Shown: piece after piece, positions 33,690 to 45,313 of the stretch
Position numbering within the stretch: position 1 is the stretch's first letter
Layout: every line of letters starts with the position of its first letter
Assembly (NCBI GenBank): GCA_039707655.1
Contig: CM077665.1
Location: 291,528,205-291,592,204 of the forward strand
From: Elymus sibiricus
Lineage: Eukaryota; Streptophyta; Magnoliopsida; Poales; Poaceae
Direction: 5' to 3'
DNA: 64,000 bases
The notes under the pieces: generated by a model
Database searches by the model: none
Seen by the model: only the letters and a program-made list of their open reading frames with translations
Told to the model about the DNA's origin: nothing
Made by a program: the position numbers and the translations under genes

Positions 33690-35639
33690 TGAGAATTAGT
33701 CGAGTTCACCAAAGCATGTAATAGTGACATGCTAAGATGAAGATGTAGCAGAAGACAGTGGCAAGTATTCTGAACGAGGTATGCATTAATTTTCTTGCGT
33801 TCAAACAAGAATGTTTTCGGGTCCCCAGAGATAATCTTCGGGATAGGCTTCTTCCTATCTGGAGACCCGATGCTGCATAGAAGATATTAGTTCTTCTTAA
33901 CCACCCACATGTGAAGGGGTGGCTTAGAAGCAATGAGACGTAAGGCAGCATCAGAGAATTTAGGCACAGATGCCCTAATGGTACGTTTCACAGGAGGGTT
34001 AGTATACTCAAATGAATAAGCAGAGAAGTTCTTGGTTTGGTGAACATAGCGGTTCAACCCCTTGTATACATATTCATGAGTCATAGGAGTCTTTTCCTAC
34101 GAAACAGAATGGTTAGTGCCATTGTATGAAGACTTGTGTCTTCTCGAAGACATTGATCTAGGGTTTGTCTTCTTCTTGTGAGATGTCGTCAAGACATTCA
34201 CTCGAAGCTTTTCAATAAGGCATTTGGGAACCCAGATCTTCTTCATAGGAGAAACATTCCTGCAGTTAGTTCCAATAAATCTGGCAAACACTTCACCATT
34301 TTGACATTTGAACAGTTTGTAGTTGGAATCAAAGGATTCATCAATAATGAGAGGATTCGCACAGTTGAAGCCTGATAATGTGGAAGGATCAACTCAAGGA
34401 CCTTTTGCAGCAACCCATGTGGTTTTGGGGTACTGCTCAGGTGTCCAGTAGGATCCATGAACATTGAGGTTTCTTTCGAAACCTACACCCTCTATCCTAG
34501 GGTTTTTGTTCAGTATAGTCTTCTTCAGGACATCACAAAGAATCTGATGCCCTTTCAGACTCTTGTACATGCCAGTTTCAAGCAATGTCTTCAACCTGTC
34601 ATTGTCATCAGTGATAGCAGTGGCTTCCTTAGATGAGGGGTTAGGTGCCACAGATACAGTTGAAGATAAAGCATTTTCAGAAGCATTTGAACATTCAGGA
34701 GTTGAATCATTAGCTTCATGTGCAATACACTTTAAGCATGGAGCGTTAAATTCATCCTGAGTAGTACTAATCTGTTCTGCTAGGAGTGAGTCGTTTTCCT
34801 TCCGTAGGTCATCAAGTGCTTCCCTCAACTTTTCTAGATCAATTTTCTTCTGAAGATATTCAAGAGAAAGCTTTTCATGATCAGTTGAGAGGGCATCATG
34901 ACGACTTTGGAGATCCTCAAACCTTGAACGAAGACTATGCATGTCTTCAGCCATAGTTTTGTTCAGACTCATCTCTTCGCGTAACAGGTCATCGCTTTTC
35001 TCTAGAGTAGATTGCATTTTCTCCATGGCATGTTGTTGCTTGGTGGAAATTTTTACAAGTTTAGCATAGCTAGGTTTCTTGTCATTATCAGATTCAGCCT
35101 CAGATTAAGAGTCATGACGTGAGGATTTTGAGGATACCTTGGAGGCTTTTGCAATGAAGCAGTAGGCTGGAGCAGCATCATCATCACTGGCTTCGGTGAA
35201 GAAGGAACCATTGTCTTCTGGTTCGAAGACAGAGGTGGAGAGATATTCCGAAGCCATTCCTAATCCAGCAACTTCAGCGTCAGATTCCTCCTCAGATGCT
35301 TCCTCAACTTCTGAACCAGATTCAGACTGTGAATCCATCTCCTTTCCGATGAACTCTTCTTGTGTGATGAAGACTCTGCATACTTCTTCTTCTTGTTGTC
35401 ATCGGAGTCATAGTCCTTGCTCTTCTTCTTGGATTCCTTCTCCCATCGAGGACAATCAGCGATGAAATGGCCAACTTTCTTGCACTTATGACAGGTTTGC
35501 TTCTTGCTGTCTCTTGAAGACATTTCACCAGACCTCTTGGAATCACGCTTTGAAGATTTTGCGTAGCACTTTGACTTGGCAAACTTCTAAAACTTTCTAA
35601 CAAGCAAAGTGAGTTCTTTTCCAAAGTCTTCAGCACCAT
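33690..35639 (-). pseudogene. Element G gag C-terminal extension (zinc knuckle and coiled coil)
   Basis: Scattered over frames. First a zinc knuckle CHKCKKVGHFIADC (about 35490-35448) in a Lys-rich context, then an acidic region (SESGSEVEEASEEESDAEVA), then 210 codons (35026-34394) dominated by a long coiled coil (MEKMQSTLEKSDDLLREEMS onward, about residues 1-100). It ends with segments such as PPLHMWVVKKN (about 33895) before the protease. Coiled-coil gag extensions are known in Sireviruses. Stops at 35587-35589 and before 35026, and frameshifts near 35340 and after 34394, break the frame. Confidence 0.75.
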
Positions 35640-36342
35640 CAGAACTGCATTCAGAGTTGTCTTCAGATGAGGACACAGCTTTGGCCTTCAATGCACGGGA
35701 GCGACTGTAGCTTGGTCCATAGATATCCCTCTTCTCAGCTTGTTGGAACTCGTGAGTGTTCAATCTCTCGAGGATATCGGCGGGATCCAAACTCTTGAAG
35801 TCAGGGCGCTCTTGGATCATGAGTGCGAGAGTATCAAAGGAACTGTCAAGTGATCTGAGTAGCTTCTTCACGACTTCATGTTTGGTGATATCAGTGGCGC
35901 CAAGTGCATTCAGCTCATTTGAGATGTCGGTGAGTCGATCAAATGTGAGCTGAACGTTTTCGTTGTCAAGTCTCTTGAAGCGGTTGAACAGGTTGCGAAG
36001 CACATCAACACGAGAGTCTCTTTGAGATGAGACACCTTCATTCACTTTGGACAGCCATTCCCAGATTTGCTTAGCAGTGTTAAGTGCACTCACACGACCA
36101 TACTGTCCTTTGGTCAGATGACCACAGATGATGTTCTTGGCGGTGGAGTCGAGTTGAGCGAACCTCTTCACATCAGCAGTAACACCTTCGCCAACATCGG
36201 GAATGCCCGCCATGACGACATACCATAGGTCGTTGTCAATAGTTTCGAGATGCATGCGCATCTTGTTCTTCCAGTAGGGGTAGTCAGTGCCATCGAAGAC
36301 AGGGCACGCAGCGGAGACATTGATTATCCCTGCAGTCGACAT
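35587..36342 (-). pseudogene. Element G gag (capsid region)
   Basis: The likely start is MSTAGIINVS at 36342, an internal methionine of a slightly longer frame from 36375; it aligns with F's start and lies 52 bp from the PBS. A UBN2-type Copia gag follows: FDGTDYPYWKNKMRMHLETI, IWEWLSKVNEG, LTFDRLTDISNELNALG and DPADILERLNTHE. It would form the capsid. It stops at TAA 35587-35589, beyond which the zinc knuckle region continues in phase. Confidence 0.88.
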
Positions 36343-36393
36343 AGCTAAAACTCCACGGTGGTTAAACCGAAACACAGAACAAGGGAGTACCTT

Positions 36394-36405
36394 GCTCTGA
36401 TACCA
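36394..36405 (-). other. Primer-binding site of element G
   Basis: The minus strand reads TGGTATCAGAGC, complementary to the 3' end of initiator tRNA-Met, 2 bp from the 5' LTR. Confidence 0.95.
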
Positions 36406-36407
36406 AT

Positions 36408-37715
36408 TGAAAGTGCTAGTTATCGACTAGAGGGGGGGTGAATAGGCGATTTTTATTAAAGTCTTTGAAATGATGAATGTATTCGAAGAATGCGGAAACG
36501 AAAACAGGATCAGGTAGGGATACAATCAAGAATCTAATCTAGGCATGCATCACAATGAAGACATACAGACAAGTTAAGCTTTGACATCATGCACAATAAG
36601 ATGGGTCAAAGATAAACTTAGACAGTACAAAGATAAACAGCAGGCATGAATGTCTTCAGGACAAGGCTTCAGTGATGAACAGGGAAAGGCTTCACGTTAC
36701 TGAACAGGAATGTAAAGAAGTGAAAGATAGAACCAGTAGTTTGACGAAGACACAGTATTTGTTGGACCAGTTCCAGTTGCTGTGACAACTGTACGTCTGG
36801 TTAGGGAGGCTGAGATTGAACTCAGAAGACCTCATCTTCACCTTATTCCCCTTGAGCTGAAGTCAGTTAGACAGCGCCCAATCACTCTGGTAAGTCTTCA
36901 AGGGAGACTTCCAAAACCCGTACAAACTTGGTCACCCGGCGATCCACAATGACTGTTGGATTGCTCTAGACCCAGACGCCTAACCGTCTGGAAGATCACA
37001 GTCTTCAAGTGTAATAAGTCTTCAGCTCTCTCAGAACAGAATGACTTCAGTGATGCTCAAACACTCTAGCTCTAGGTGTCTAGGTGTATCCTCGCAGGAT
37101 GTATCTCTCTCAATGTCTTCGAGGTGGGTTGCTCCAAAATGACAACAGCCGTATCTCTCTCTCTCTGAGCAGCCAACCAACTTATGGTGGAGGGGGTGGG
37201 CTATTTATAGCCAGCAGGCAACCCGACCTGATATGACCGAAATGACCCTGGGTCAATGGCCAACCGACATGTGTCACTACGGTCGGATTTCAAACACACG
37301 CGACAGCTCTACTTGGGCTACAAGTAAAGCTGACTCAACCAACTCTGGAAGAGATTTCCTCTCATAGTCTTCACTCGAAGACATAGGTATGGGTTGAGCA
37401 TCACGTCAGCATCTGACTTCGATCACATCGACCCCACTTAACAGTACGGTGGTTCCTATGACTCAGGAAAGAAGAAACAAAACTACCAAAAGACTTCGTC
37501 TTCGCGTTTCATTGTCTTCAGACGAATGTCTTCGCTTACCACCAATGGCTTCAGCCGTCTTCAATGTCTTCGGACATTTTTGGGGGTCGTCTTCGACGGC
37601 TAAACCGAAACTCCAGGGACTTCTCTCTGTGTTAACCTGTGAACTCTCACAAACACATTAGTCCCTCAACCACATACTCCAAAACCAAACAAGGGTGGCA
37701 CTAGATGCACTTACA
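36408..37715 (-). repeat. 5' LTR of element G
   Basis: 1308 bp, aligned with 23510-24823. The TATA palindrome GGCTATTTATAGCC is at 37199-37212. Near the LTR end a G run differs by one base between the two copies. Confidence 0.94.
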
Positions 37716-37720
37716 GTTAT
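37716..37720. repeat. Right target-site duplication of element G (GTTAT)
   Basis: Identical to 23505-23509. Confidence 0.93.
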
Positions 37721-38755
37721 GCATACAACTTTTTGTGATGAGGATGATTGGGAAGATAATGATACTCCTTATAACATTGAAAATATTTTTGGCACTAACT
37801 TGGAAAATTATGATGATAATAATAGTTATACTATTGGTGCCATTCACACTATTGATGATTATGCTAATGATATGCAAACCCACAAGCTTGGGGATGCAAT
37901 GTTTGATGAAATGACATGTTTGAGAATTTATTTGCTGAAAATAATTTTTATTCCAAGCTTGGGGATGCAATGTTGTATGACGATGATCTTTTTAGTTCCC
38001 CTACTTTCAATGATCAAATCTGTTATGATGATTGCACGCCTCCTATTTATGATGATTGCGAATTTTATGGAAGTGGGTTTGGAAGAGTGTCAACTTTAGA
38101 TGATTATTATCCCACTATTTTGGAGGGTGTTGAATCTTATTATAATGATAAAAGTGGATTTGGAGAGGTCATGACTTTATTTAGTATTGATTCCACTATC
38201 TTGGAAGAGGTTTCAATTGATTATGATGAGAACCAAGTTGCTACTTATGATGATTATTGTGATGATACTTATGTTATAAAAATTAGTGATGATTATTCTT
38301 ATAAAACTTTTCAAAATTATGAATACCCTTTTTCTGAACATTATTCTTTTAATGTGGAAACAATTTATAGCATTCGAGTCCCCTATGATACACCCACTAT
38401 TATGTATGAGAAGTTTGCTTGTGGGTAAAGTAATGAAAATTCTATGCTTGTGGATCATGAAAAGAATGCTTTATGTGATAGTTATATTGTTGAATTCCTT
38501 CATGATGCTACTAAAAATTATTATGAGGGAGGAACATATGCTTGTAGGTATTGTAATAATATCAAGTTTCCCTCCTATGTGTTCAAAGTTTTGAAGTTAT
38601 GTTTGTTTTGCCTTCATATGCAAATAGATTATTGCTCCCATAAATTGTTTGCTTGCAAAATCCCTATGCATATGAAGTGGGTTAGACTTAAATTTGCTTG
38701 CCATGTGATTCATGATGCTCTCTTGTATGTTTCAATTACTATTCCTATGTGAGCA
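37721..38755 (+). pseudogene. Element D internal ORF, downstream acidic part
   Basis: It continues in phase from the frame interrupted at 23509 and is rich in Asp, Tyr and Asn. The first frame (to about 37915) holds NIENIFGTNLENYDDNNSYT. After a frameshift near 37915 the frame 37916-38428 continues with LFAENNFYSKLGDAML and repeated YDDY-type motifs, including CYDDCTPPIYDDCEFYGSGF. A stop at 38426-38428 is followed by 38444-38752 with CRYCNN and several Cys/His residues. HKLGDAMF and SKLGDAML are paired repeats. Not related to any retrotransposon enzyme I know. Composition suggests a non-enzymatic protein specific to non-autonomous elements. Confidence 0.65.
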
Positions 38756-40740
38756 TCATTGAAATCATCATGCCTAGCTAAAAGGCTTTAAAGAAAAGCG
38801 CTTGTTGGGAGACCACCCAACACTTTTCCTTTCTATTTTAATCATGTTTTGTAACTTTTATTTCAATAAAGTGCCAAGTAAAGCCTTTGGGATAGTGTGG
38901 ATACTTGTTAGTTTGATTCTGTGCAAAAACAGAAACTTTTATGTCCAGTTCAGACTTTCTCTGATTTTACTGGAGAGTCAAAAACATTCTGCAATTTTTA
39001 CATAGTTTTTCTTTGCAAATTCTCAGCGTTGTCCTAATTGTTCAGAATTTTTAGAGATAGGGAAATATGGATTTCATTCAGATCTTCACAGACTGTTCTG
39101 TTTTTGACAGATTCTGTTTTGCATGCATAGTTTGCTTGTTTTAGTGTTTCCATAGCTTATATTTAGTGGTATAAATTATGGAAATGATATAATATAGTAG
39201 GTATTATGTGATAACAATTGTGAATCTTGTGTTGACAGTACCTAAGTGAATGATCTATCTTTATTACACTAACCCATCTCACGAAGTATCGTTAAGTTTT
39301 GGGTGATTGAAGTTTTCAAGTTTTGGGTAAGACACCGATATGAGGAGAATAACGAGAGGTAAGAACCTAAGATTGGGGATGCCCAAGGCACCCCCAAGGT
39401 AATATCCGAAGAAGACTCAAGCGTCTAAGCTTGGGGATGCCCCGGAAGGCATCCCCTCTTTCATCTTCAAAACTATCGGTATATCTTACTTGGAGCTATA
39501 TTTTTATTCGTCACATAATATGTGTTTTGCTTGGAGCGTCATTTTATTTATTTTTTGTTCTCTGTTAGATGTTATTTATAATCATGTTTGTCAATAAAAA
39601 GTTCCAAGATTTGCCTTTAGGATGCTTCAATTGCATGTTTGATGTGTGCTGTGTAAAAACAGAAACTTTTGCTGTAGTGTTTGAATTTTTGTATTTTACT
39701 CGAACGTGGAAAGTTTCTGAAATTTTTACACAGTACTATCATGCAAATTATTTATCATGTGCTAAATGTGCATATGTTTTGGAGTTACAGAAGTGCACTT
39801 TTTAAATTAATTGCTACAGACTGCCCTGTTTAGACAGATTGCTGTCATAGTTTTGTTATCTACCTCTCCTATAGTTTTCATGACATATAATAAATTGTGG
39901 AAATGATAGTATACAGTAGATAATGTTTGAAAATTATTATGCAAATTGTCTTCCCATTACATAAAGAGTTGATTTATACTTATGTGCACTAACCTATCTC
40001 ACGAGTTCTTTTCAAGTTTTGTGTGGATGAAGTTTTTTGAGACCTAGGTGAAACCTGGATATGAGAGGAATTAACAAGACAAAAAATCTCAATTTTGGGG
40101 ATGCCCAAGTTCGTTGTTTGGGAATTACAAGGAGTCTCAAGCATCTAAGCTTGGGGATACTACGCATCCCACCTCTCTTCATCAACAAATATCGGTTAGC
40201 CTATGTTGATCCTAAGTTCTTATTTGTTCACATGATATGTGCTATTCTTGGAGTGTCTTTTGTTTTATTTGTTGTTAGAATAAAATTCTCAGATTTGAAA
40301 GTCTTTATTGAGATAGAGTCCTCACATAGCTACTTAATTGTTAAACTACTGATTGATCTTCACTTGTATCTTTTGAGAGTAGTTTGATGTTTACTCTTGT
40401 GCTTCACTTATATCCTAAGAGTAAATTATGAATGAATGAAATATCATAAAAATGAAATTATCAATGTGCTATATTCTTAGTATCAGATTCACATTTGGTT
40501 TAGAAAGTAAAATCTATTGAAGTTTGACAATCACAATATTGGTCACACAAGCAATTCATGAATGATTAGTATAAGAAAGAGAACCTTCACATGCAAATAT
40601 ATTATCTTGGACATCTTTTATGATTGTGAATACCCATTAATTATTTTCAACCTTGATCAAATAGTTGAAGTTGGATAAGGAAGACAACGTAATGGTTATG
40701 TTTGGGTATATTTGCATTGAAGTTATATTTTTATGGATGC
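38756..40740 (+). repeat. Noncoding 3' region of D with a duplicated module
   Basis: About 38905-39560 and about 39640-40290 are diverged direct copies. Shared words include GTGCAAAAACAGAAACTTTT with GTGTAAAAACAGAAACTTTT, CAGACTG..CTGTTT, TATGGAAATGATA/TGTGGAAATGATA, ACTAACC(C/T)ATCTCACGA, and AAGC(G/A)TCTAAGCTTGGGGAT. No coding capacity. The PPT-like AAGCTTGGGGATGC word is scattered through it. Confidence 0.7.
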
Positions 40741-41340
40741 TCCAACATGTGGTGCTTGTCTAGAACCTTTTGCTAGCCAAAACTTCGTACTAAGTAGAGA
40801 TACTACTTGTGCATCCAAATCCTTGAGCCAAGTTTATTCCATGAGAGTCCACCAACCCTACCTATATATGGTATTTCACTGCCGTTCCAGGTAAATTTGC
40901 ACGTGCCACCTCTAAACATTCAAATAAACATACATTTTGTGTGCTCGTACCGCTCATGGAGCGACGAAGCGGTCATTCTCTTCCATGCTAAGCGGGTTAT
41001 TCTCAAGATTAGTGGTTATTCACTTAATTGCATGAGAGAGGCTGGTAAAAAGGATGCCCAGTCCTACATAATACAAATATAAATAAACAAGAACTCCCCC
41101 CTAGAAAGTTCGTTGTTTGGATGGCACCCGTGGATTTGGTCATCCATGGAATGTGTTTTAATGGTGGAGGGGGAGTAAAATTTCAATTATGTTTGGGAAC
41201 CGCCAATAATGTGTTTAGCATGGAAGATATTGAATACTATGTTGTAACATTGACAGGAAAAGTATACCACTCAAAATTACATATGCATGTTTGTTTTAAA
41301 CAATGAGCTCTGGCACCTCTGCAAATCCCTCCTTCCCTCT
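40741..41340 (+). repeat. Conserved noncoding block shared with element E
   Basis: It aligns with 62110-62710 of E over about 570 bp: CCGTTCCAGGTAAATTTGCA against CCGTTCCAAGTAAATTTGCA, CTCTAAACATTCAAATAAAC in both, GAGAGAGGCTGGTAAAAAGG in D against GAGAGAGGCTGGTAAAAAGG in E, and GAGCTCTGGCACCTCTGCAA in both. Its left part also matches B. Open frames in it are short and not consistently kept. Confidence 0.75.
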
Positions 41341-41908
41341 GTGAAGGGACAATCCATTTACTTTTATGTTATTTACTTTCATGTTATTTACTTTTCATGT
41401 TGAGTCAACTTCTTATTCCAACCTCAATCTATTAGTTAGGAAGCATCATATGGTGGGGAAAGATCCAAACACATATATCCAGTCCAATATATTTGATCAT
41501 GATTCATTATTGTTGACAATTATCTTCATGATAAGTATGTTGGGAGGCAAAACATTAAGCCCGAATCTTTCTATGTGTTCGATGGATGTTGTTTGTTCTA
41601 AAAATATGCTTTGAGTATTAGCAATCATAAAAGGCTATATGATAATTGAGTATGTGGAGCTCTTACTTAGACTTTGTTGAAAATAAGATGCATTGAAATT
41701 GTTGGTGACTAAGAACATAGGTTGTTAACTTTCAAGAGAATGCATTTTTTGAACCATGTCATGTGAATTGATTGCTACTCTATCATGATGATTTTTATGA
41801 GAAAAAGTTGCTGGTTATGATCCTAGAAAAGTGGCTGAAATTATCAATGATCAAAACAATTCACTATGCTAACATTCACATTTCATAAATTATTTCTTTT
41901 ATCATTTA
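41341..41908 (+). other. Remaining D noncoding sequence before the stem-loop
   Basis: AT-rich, no consistent ORF and no further repeat seen. Confidence 0.5.
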
Positions 41909-41928
41909 CCTACTCGAGGACGAGTAGG
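41909..41928 (+). other. Stem-loop just upstream of the D polypurine tract
   Basis: CCTACTCG-AGGA-CGAGTAGG, a perfect 8-bp stem with a 4-nt loop, ending 4 bp before the PPT. Compare 5193-5210 in B and 63139-63158 in E. Confidence 0.8.
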
Positions 41929-41932
41929 AATT

Positions 41933-41946
41933 AAGCTTGGGGATGC
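41933..41946 (+). other. Polypurine tract of element D
   Basis: AAGCTTGGGGATGC directly before the TGATACG start of the 3' LTR. Confidence 0.9.
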
Positions 41947-43323
41947 TGATACGTCTCCAATGTATCGATAATTGATGAAGTATTCATGCCATATTTGCCT
42001 ATGTTTACAATACTTTTATATGGTTTTTATGTACTTTACATGATTTATTTAGAACTAACCCGGACTGACGTTGTTTTCAGTAGATTACCGTGGTGTTGTT
42101 TTGTGCAGAAAATAAAAGTTCTTGGAATCGGCCAAAACTTTTTTGTGATTTTTCTGGAGAAAATAAGAAATACCAGAGCGAAGAACCGTCGGAGGGGAGC
42201 CACCTGTGGTTCACAAGCCAACAGGGCGCGCCCTGTTAGCTTGTGGAGCCCCAGTGGCTCTGGTTGACGTGATTCCAACGTCCTATAAATCCAGAAACCC
42301 CTCAAAGTTAACCTATAACTTCCGCTCTGCTGCCGTAACTCTCTGTATCGAAGAAAAGCCCACCTGGAGCCTTTCCAGTACCCTGTCGGAGGGGGGAAAT
42401 TATCACCGGTGGCCATCTTCATCATCCCGGTAGAGGCCATGATGAGGAGGGAGTAGTTCACCCTCGGGGATGAGGGTATGTACTAGTAACTATGTGTTTA
42501 ATCTCTCTCTCTCCCTCTCTCTCTCTCTCGTGTTCTTGAGATGTCACGATATTGATGTATCACGGGCTTTGTTAATATAGTTGGATCATATGGTGTTTCT
42601 CCCTTGCTATCTTGATGTGATGCATTGAATCTTTCCCTTTGAGATTTTGTTATGTCGGATTGAATATTGGATTTGAGATCACTTGATGTATGTCTTGCAT
42701 GTGGATACCCGTGGTGATAATGGGGTATTCTATTGATTCACTTGATATATGTTATGGCATCAACTTGCGGATTCCGATGACCTTGGGGATCTATGCATAG
42801 GGGTTGAATGCACGTTTTCATCCTACTTACTCCGATAGAAATCTTGGGGTACTCTTTGAAGTTCTTTGTGTTGGATTGAATATGATGTATCTGAAATTGT
42901 TTGATGCATGTCTAATAATTAACCCACGGATACTTGAGGTGACATTGTAGTATCTAGGTGACATTAGGGTTGATTGATATGTATCATTGATATTATTTTA
43001 GTATGAACTCTAGAGATGTTTGTGATACCTATACGAATAGCTCAATAGATTGATCGGAAAGGGTAACTTTGAGGTGGTTCTACTACCTACAAAAATTTCA
43101 TGTCATGTTCTCCGCTACATATGAACTTTGGAGTGATTGTTTGTTGCATGTTGAGGGATGACCATATGATTCTATTATGTTAGCATTGTTGAGAGATTGC
43201 ACTAGTGAAAGTATGAACCCTATGCCTTATTTCCAAGCATTTATACAACATTTTTCTTGCTGTTTTCTACTTGTTACCTTGCTGTTTTTATATTTTCAGA
43301 TTACAAAAACCTATATCTACTAT
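41947..43323 (+). repeat. 3' LTR of element D, left part
   Basis: It aligns with 20779 to about 22197 of the 5' LTR, with a GC hairpin (about 42213-42250), TATA-like CCTATAAATCC near 42283 and a CT repeat at 42503-42534. It is broken at CCTATATCTACTAT by element F and resumes at 52891. Confidence 0.92.
43319..43323. repeat. Left target-site duplication of element F (ACTAT)
   Basis: ACTAT before TGTAGGACC; repeated at 52891-52895. Confidence 0.9.
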
Positions 43324-44834
43324 TGTAGGACCGAAAGTATGTCTAGAGGGGGGGTGATTAGACTACTTGACCAAATAAAAATTCTACCTTTTCCCAAATT
43401 TTAGAGTTGGCAGATTTTAGCATTTCATTGCAAATCAAGTACACCCTACACATGCATGTCTAAGAGTATAGCAGCGGAAAGTAACAACACTCATGAGTAG
43501 AAAGGATAGGGTAGGAAGATCAAACGCAATTGTAGACACGATGATTTTTTCCCGTGGTTCCGATAGGTGGTGCTATCGTACATCCACGTTTATGGAGTCT
43601 TCAACCCATGGAGGGTAACGGTCGCGAGAGTCCACGGAGGGCTCCACCCATAAGGGTCCACGAAGTAGCAACCTTGACTATTCTATAACGGCTTCCGTCC
43701 ACGAAGGACTAGCCTCACTATGGGTAGATCTTCACGAAGTAGGCAATCTCCTTGCCCGTACAAACTTCTTGGTTCAACTCCACAACACGAAGTAGGAGGC
43801 TCCCAAGCGACCCCTAACCAATCTAGGAGGCACCAGCCTCCAAAAGGTAATAGGCTCGGTAATATCGATGAACTCCTTGCTCTTGTGCTTCAAGATGATA
43901 GACTCATCAACACACAATCACTCTCTCACAGATTTCGCTTGGTGGAAGAGATGGGATTGGTGGAAAGCAACTTGGGGAGGCTAGAAATCAAGATCCATAT
44001 GGTTGGAGTGGAAGGTCTTGACCTCAACACAAGGGTAGGTGGCTCTCTCTCAGAAAACTGGATGGGGCAAGTATGGAATAGTTCTGAGTGCTTCTCTTTC
44101 GAGTAGGTGGTGGTGAAGGGGTATATATAGGCATCCCCAAAAATCCAACCGTTACACACAAAATGACCAACTCGGTGACACCGATGTGTTAATCTCGGTG
44201 GTACCGAAGTGATCAAATGGTGGCAACTTTTGAATCTCGGTGAGACCGATATAGGAAACTCGGTTGCACCGATAAGGTGACCAACGGTCAGATTGCCCAA
44301 TCTCGGTGACGCCGATCCAACAATCTCGGTGGTACCGATATTGTGAATTTGCGTAACAGAAAGTTGGCAACCCAAACTCGGTGGCACCAAAACAGAATCG
44401 GTTGTACCGAAGTGGCTAGGGTTTGGCTGAGTCTGTCTGAGTATGGGAATCGGTGGAACCGAGTGGAAAGTGTTGGTTGCACCGATTTTGAATATTTGGC
44501 TATGGACAGACTTTTGTGGAAGTGCTTGTGGGTGTTTTTGGTGACTATCACTTGTGCACGTATGAGCATTTTGTTCACCAATGAAAACCTTACCCCCTTT
44601 TAATAGTATTGGCTTTCCTATGGACTCAAAGTGATTTCTCACAAAGTAAAATGTAGAGTCCTCTTGCTTGAAGCTTTGCCAATCCATTTCCTTGCATCTT
44701 GGGGTATTTCCACAATCCTTTTGCCATCCCTATCATTGAACTTTTCCTGAAATACACTTAGTGGAAACATTAGTTCAATGACTTATATGTTGTTATTAAT
44801 TACCAAAACCACCAAGGGAGCAAATGTGCTTTCA
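43324..44834 (-). repeat. 3' LTR of element F
   Basis: 1511 bp. The minus strand starts TGAAAGCACATTTGCTCCCT and ends CTTTCGGTCCTACA. It aligns with 51381-52890. It holds an array of TCGGTG-NN-ACCGA motifs (44171-44487) and a TATA box (44121-44130). Frames such as 43720-44106 and 43926-44687 are LTR chance ORFs. Confidence 0.94.
44121..44487 (-). promoter_or_regulatory. U3 motif array and TATA box of F 3' LTR
   Basis: About ten copies of a near-palindrome of form TCGGTGNNACCGA or TCGGTTGCACCGA lie at 44171-44487, spaced about 20-45 bp. On the minus strand they are followed by CTATATATACCCC at 44130-44118. Palindromic repeats upstream of the TATA box are known in Sirevirus LTRs. Confidence 0.75.
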
Positions 44835-44850
44835 ATCTCCCCCTTTTTGG
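44835..44850 (-). other. Polypurine tract of element F
   Basis: The minus strand reads CCAAAAAGGGGGAGAT next to TGAAAGCAC, closely like that of G. Confidence 0.92.
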
Positions 44851-45313
44851 TAATTGATGACAACATATAGATCAAACTTCGACATATGATATAATCAAAG
44901 AATATAATCGTCGCTTTGAGAAGTATGTGATAAGCAAGAGCTCCCCCTAAATTTGTGCATTATTTTAAATTTGCGTTTGAATGCAAATGCACAATCGATT
45001 AGGTACATGGGGCACTACTTCCATGTCCCATACATCTTGGTGGTGTGCGAGAATAATTAGAATGAACATCATAGCACAACACAACCAAACAAAGATAATG
45101 ATCATCTCATAAGCATTAAAATGATAGGAAATAGTAGCACAACACACATTAAGTGTATGATCAAAACACACATAAGTTCAACACAAGCAAGCAAAAGACC
45201 AAATGTTTTGAAAAAGCAATAAAAACCAAACGCTCTCTCACTCGAAGCCTAAAGATCTATATACATTTCTCCCCCTTTGGCAACAAGTTACCAAAAAGTT
45301 CAAAGGCATATAT
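44851..45313 (-). other. 3' untranslated internal region of F
   Basis: AT-rich, no coding signal. It includes further GGGGGAGA-type purine words (near 44940 and 45270 on the minus strand). Confidence 0.6.

Larger units (their letters stand above)
23510..37715 (-). mobile_element. Element G: Sirevirus-type Ty1/Copia retrotransposon nested in D
   Basis: 14,206 bp with LTRs at 23510-24823 (3') and 36408-37715 (5'), tRNA-Met-type PBS, gag, protease-integrase-RT-RNase H in Copia order, a spacer with promoter-like features, a long third ORF and a PPT. A perfect GTTAT duplication flanks it. The long extra ORF after pol and the coiled-coil gag extension are typical of Sireviruses. The coding frames carry several stops, and the integrase has a catalytic substitution, so this copy is inactive. 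Confidence 0.94.

Noticed and set aside
43720..44687. Open frames in F's 3' LTR, with near copies in the 5' LTR at 51777-52698
   Set aside because: They are LTR sequence; the minus-strand frame is generated by the TCGGTG/ACCGA array.
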